Below, piece after piece: positions 18,582-18,870 of a stretch of 18,870 nt of DNA (the stretch's first letter is position 1; every line of letters begins with the position of its first letter). Position numbers and translations under genes: made by a program. The stretch is from Mucidula mucida (taxonomy: Eukaryota; Basidiomycota; Agaricomycetes; Agaricales; Physalacriaceae): positions 1 through 18,870 of the forward strand of contig JADNYV010000645.1 of the NCBI GenBank assembly GCA_015501055.1, in the 5' to 3' direction. The notes under the pieces are model-generated. The model had not been told where the DNA came from and did not search any database. It saw nothing but the letters and a program-made list of their open reading frames with translations.

Positions 18582-18870
18582 ATGTCCAACGAAGCACCCG
18601 AAACCGCTCCACACACCCGCTCATCACGCCGATGTCGAAACAAAGGCCGATCCCTTGTCAACAAGCCTTACGACTATGACGGGGACAAGTCCAAGTACAA
18701 GAGCTGGTGGCGATCGATGTTCACATACATCCGTGACAAGAAGAACAACCTCACATCTGACTCCGAAAGGATCGATGTTGTTCTCTCCTACATCCGAGGA
18801 GATCACGTAGATGCATGGGTCCAGAACTACTCGGACCAGAACTTCGATGAGGAAGAAGAAAGGAAATGGA
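18582..18870 (+). CDS. Retrotransposon gag protein (Ty3/Gypsy type), N-terminal part
   Basis: The frame is open from ATG at 18582 to the window edge (96 codons) and is cut off there. After a basic, Ser/Thr-rich start it reads KPYDYDGDKSKYKSWWRSMF, TYIRDKKNNL, then SERIDVVLSYIRGDHVDAWV. This is the retrotransposon gag pattern: a target-size DGDxxKFKxW block followed by a helix-rich capsid core ending with a conserved Trp. Polyprotein domains (protease, reverse transcriptase, integrase) would lie beyond the right edge. No stop or frameshift is visible in this part. Confidence 0.85.
   Translation, partial: MSNEAPETAPHTRSSRRCRNKGRSLVNKPYDYDGDKSKYKSWWRSMFTYIRDKKNNLTSDSERIDVVLSYIRGDHVDAWVQNYSDQNFDEEEERKW

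Overview
The window looks like a piece of a filamentous basidiomycete (probably Agaricomycete) nuclear genome. The genes are split by many short introns, mostly 46-61 nt with CTRAY-type branch sites, lie on both strands without operons, and are separated by tRNA genes and transposon debris. All exon coordinates are hand-built from splice signals, frame continuity and family resemblance; no transcript data were available.

Layout: (1) 1-3042: ATG13 (minus strand) sits between two inverted copies of a tRNA-Leu(AAG) gene that share flanking sequence. (2) 3071-3570: an intact-looking 484-bp non-autonomous DNA transposon with 34-bp perfect terminal inverted repeats, an 8-bp target duplication and seven internal GCGGATAA-like repeats. 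(3) 4362-6522: ALG6, the ER glucosyltransferase that starts glucosylation of the N-glycan precursor, on the plus strand. (4) 6856-9347: an eight-exon Stealth-family sugar-phosphate transferase on the minus strand, convergent with ALG6, with one GC-AG intron. (5) 10242-11585: an alpha/beta-hydrolase on the minus strand whose best model needs a 16-nt micro-exon between two introns of under 30 nt. (6) 11967-12078: a decayed tRNA-like relic. (7) 12284-14001: a six-exon Fic-domain gene, minus strand, with substitutions in both the catalytic and the inhibitory motif. (8) 14223-14326: third tRNA-Leu(AAG). (9) 14584-16403: a six-exon gene joining an Orc6-like cyclin fold, a coiled coil and a PWWP domain. 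(10) 16570-16673: fourth tRNA-Leu(AAG). (11) 17025-17183: a degenerate minisatellite. (12) about 17777 to the window end: the 5' part of an LTR retrotransposon, with the start of a Ty3/Gypsy-type gag.

The genes are mostly unrelated housekeeping functions: autophagy initiation, N-glycosylation, secretory-pathway glycan phosphorylation, AMPylation-type signalling and chromatin or replication. ALG6 and the Stealth gene both act in secretory-pathway glycosylation, but being neighbours does not show co-regulation. The least ordinary signals are the four tRNA-Leu copies with a covarying intron hairpin, the transposon at 3079-3562, the atypical Fic protein, the micro-exon, and the Orc6-like/PWWP architecture.
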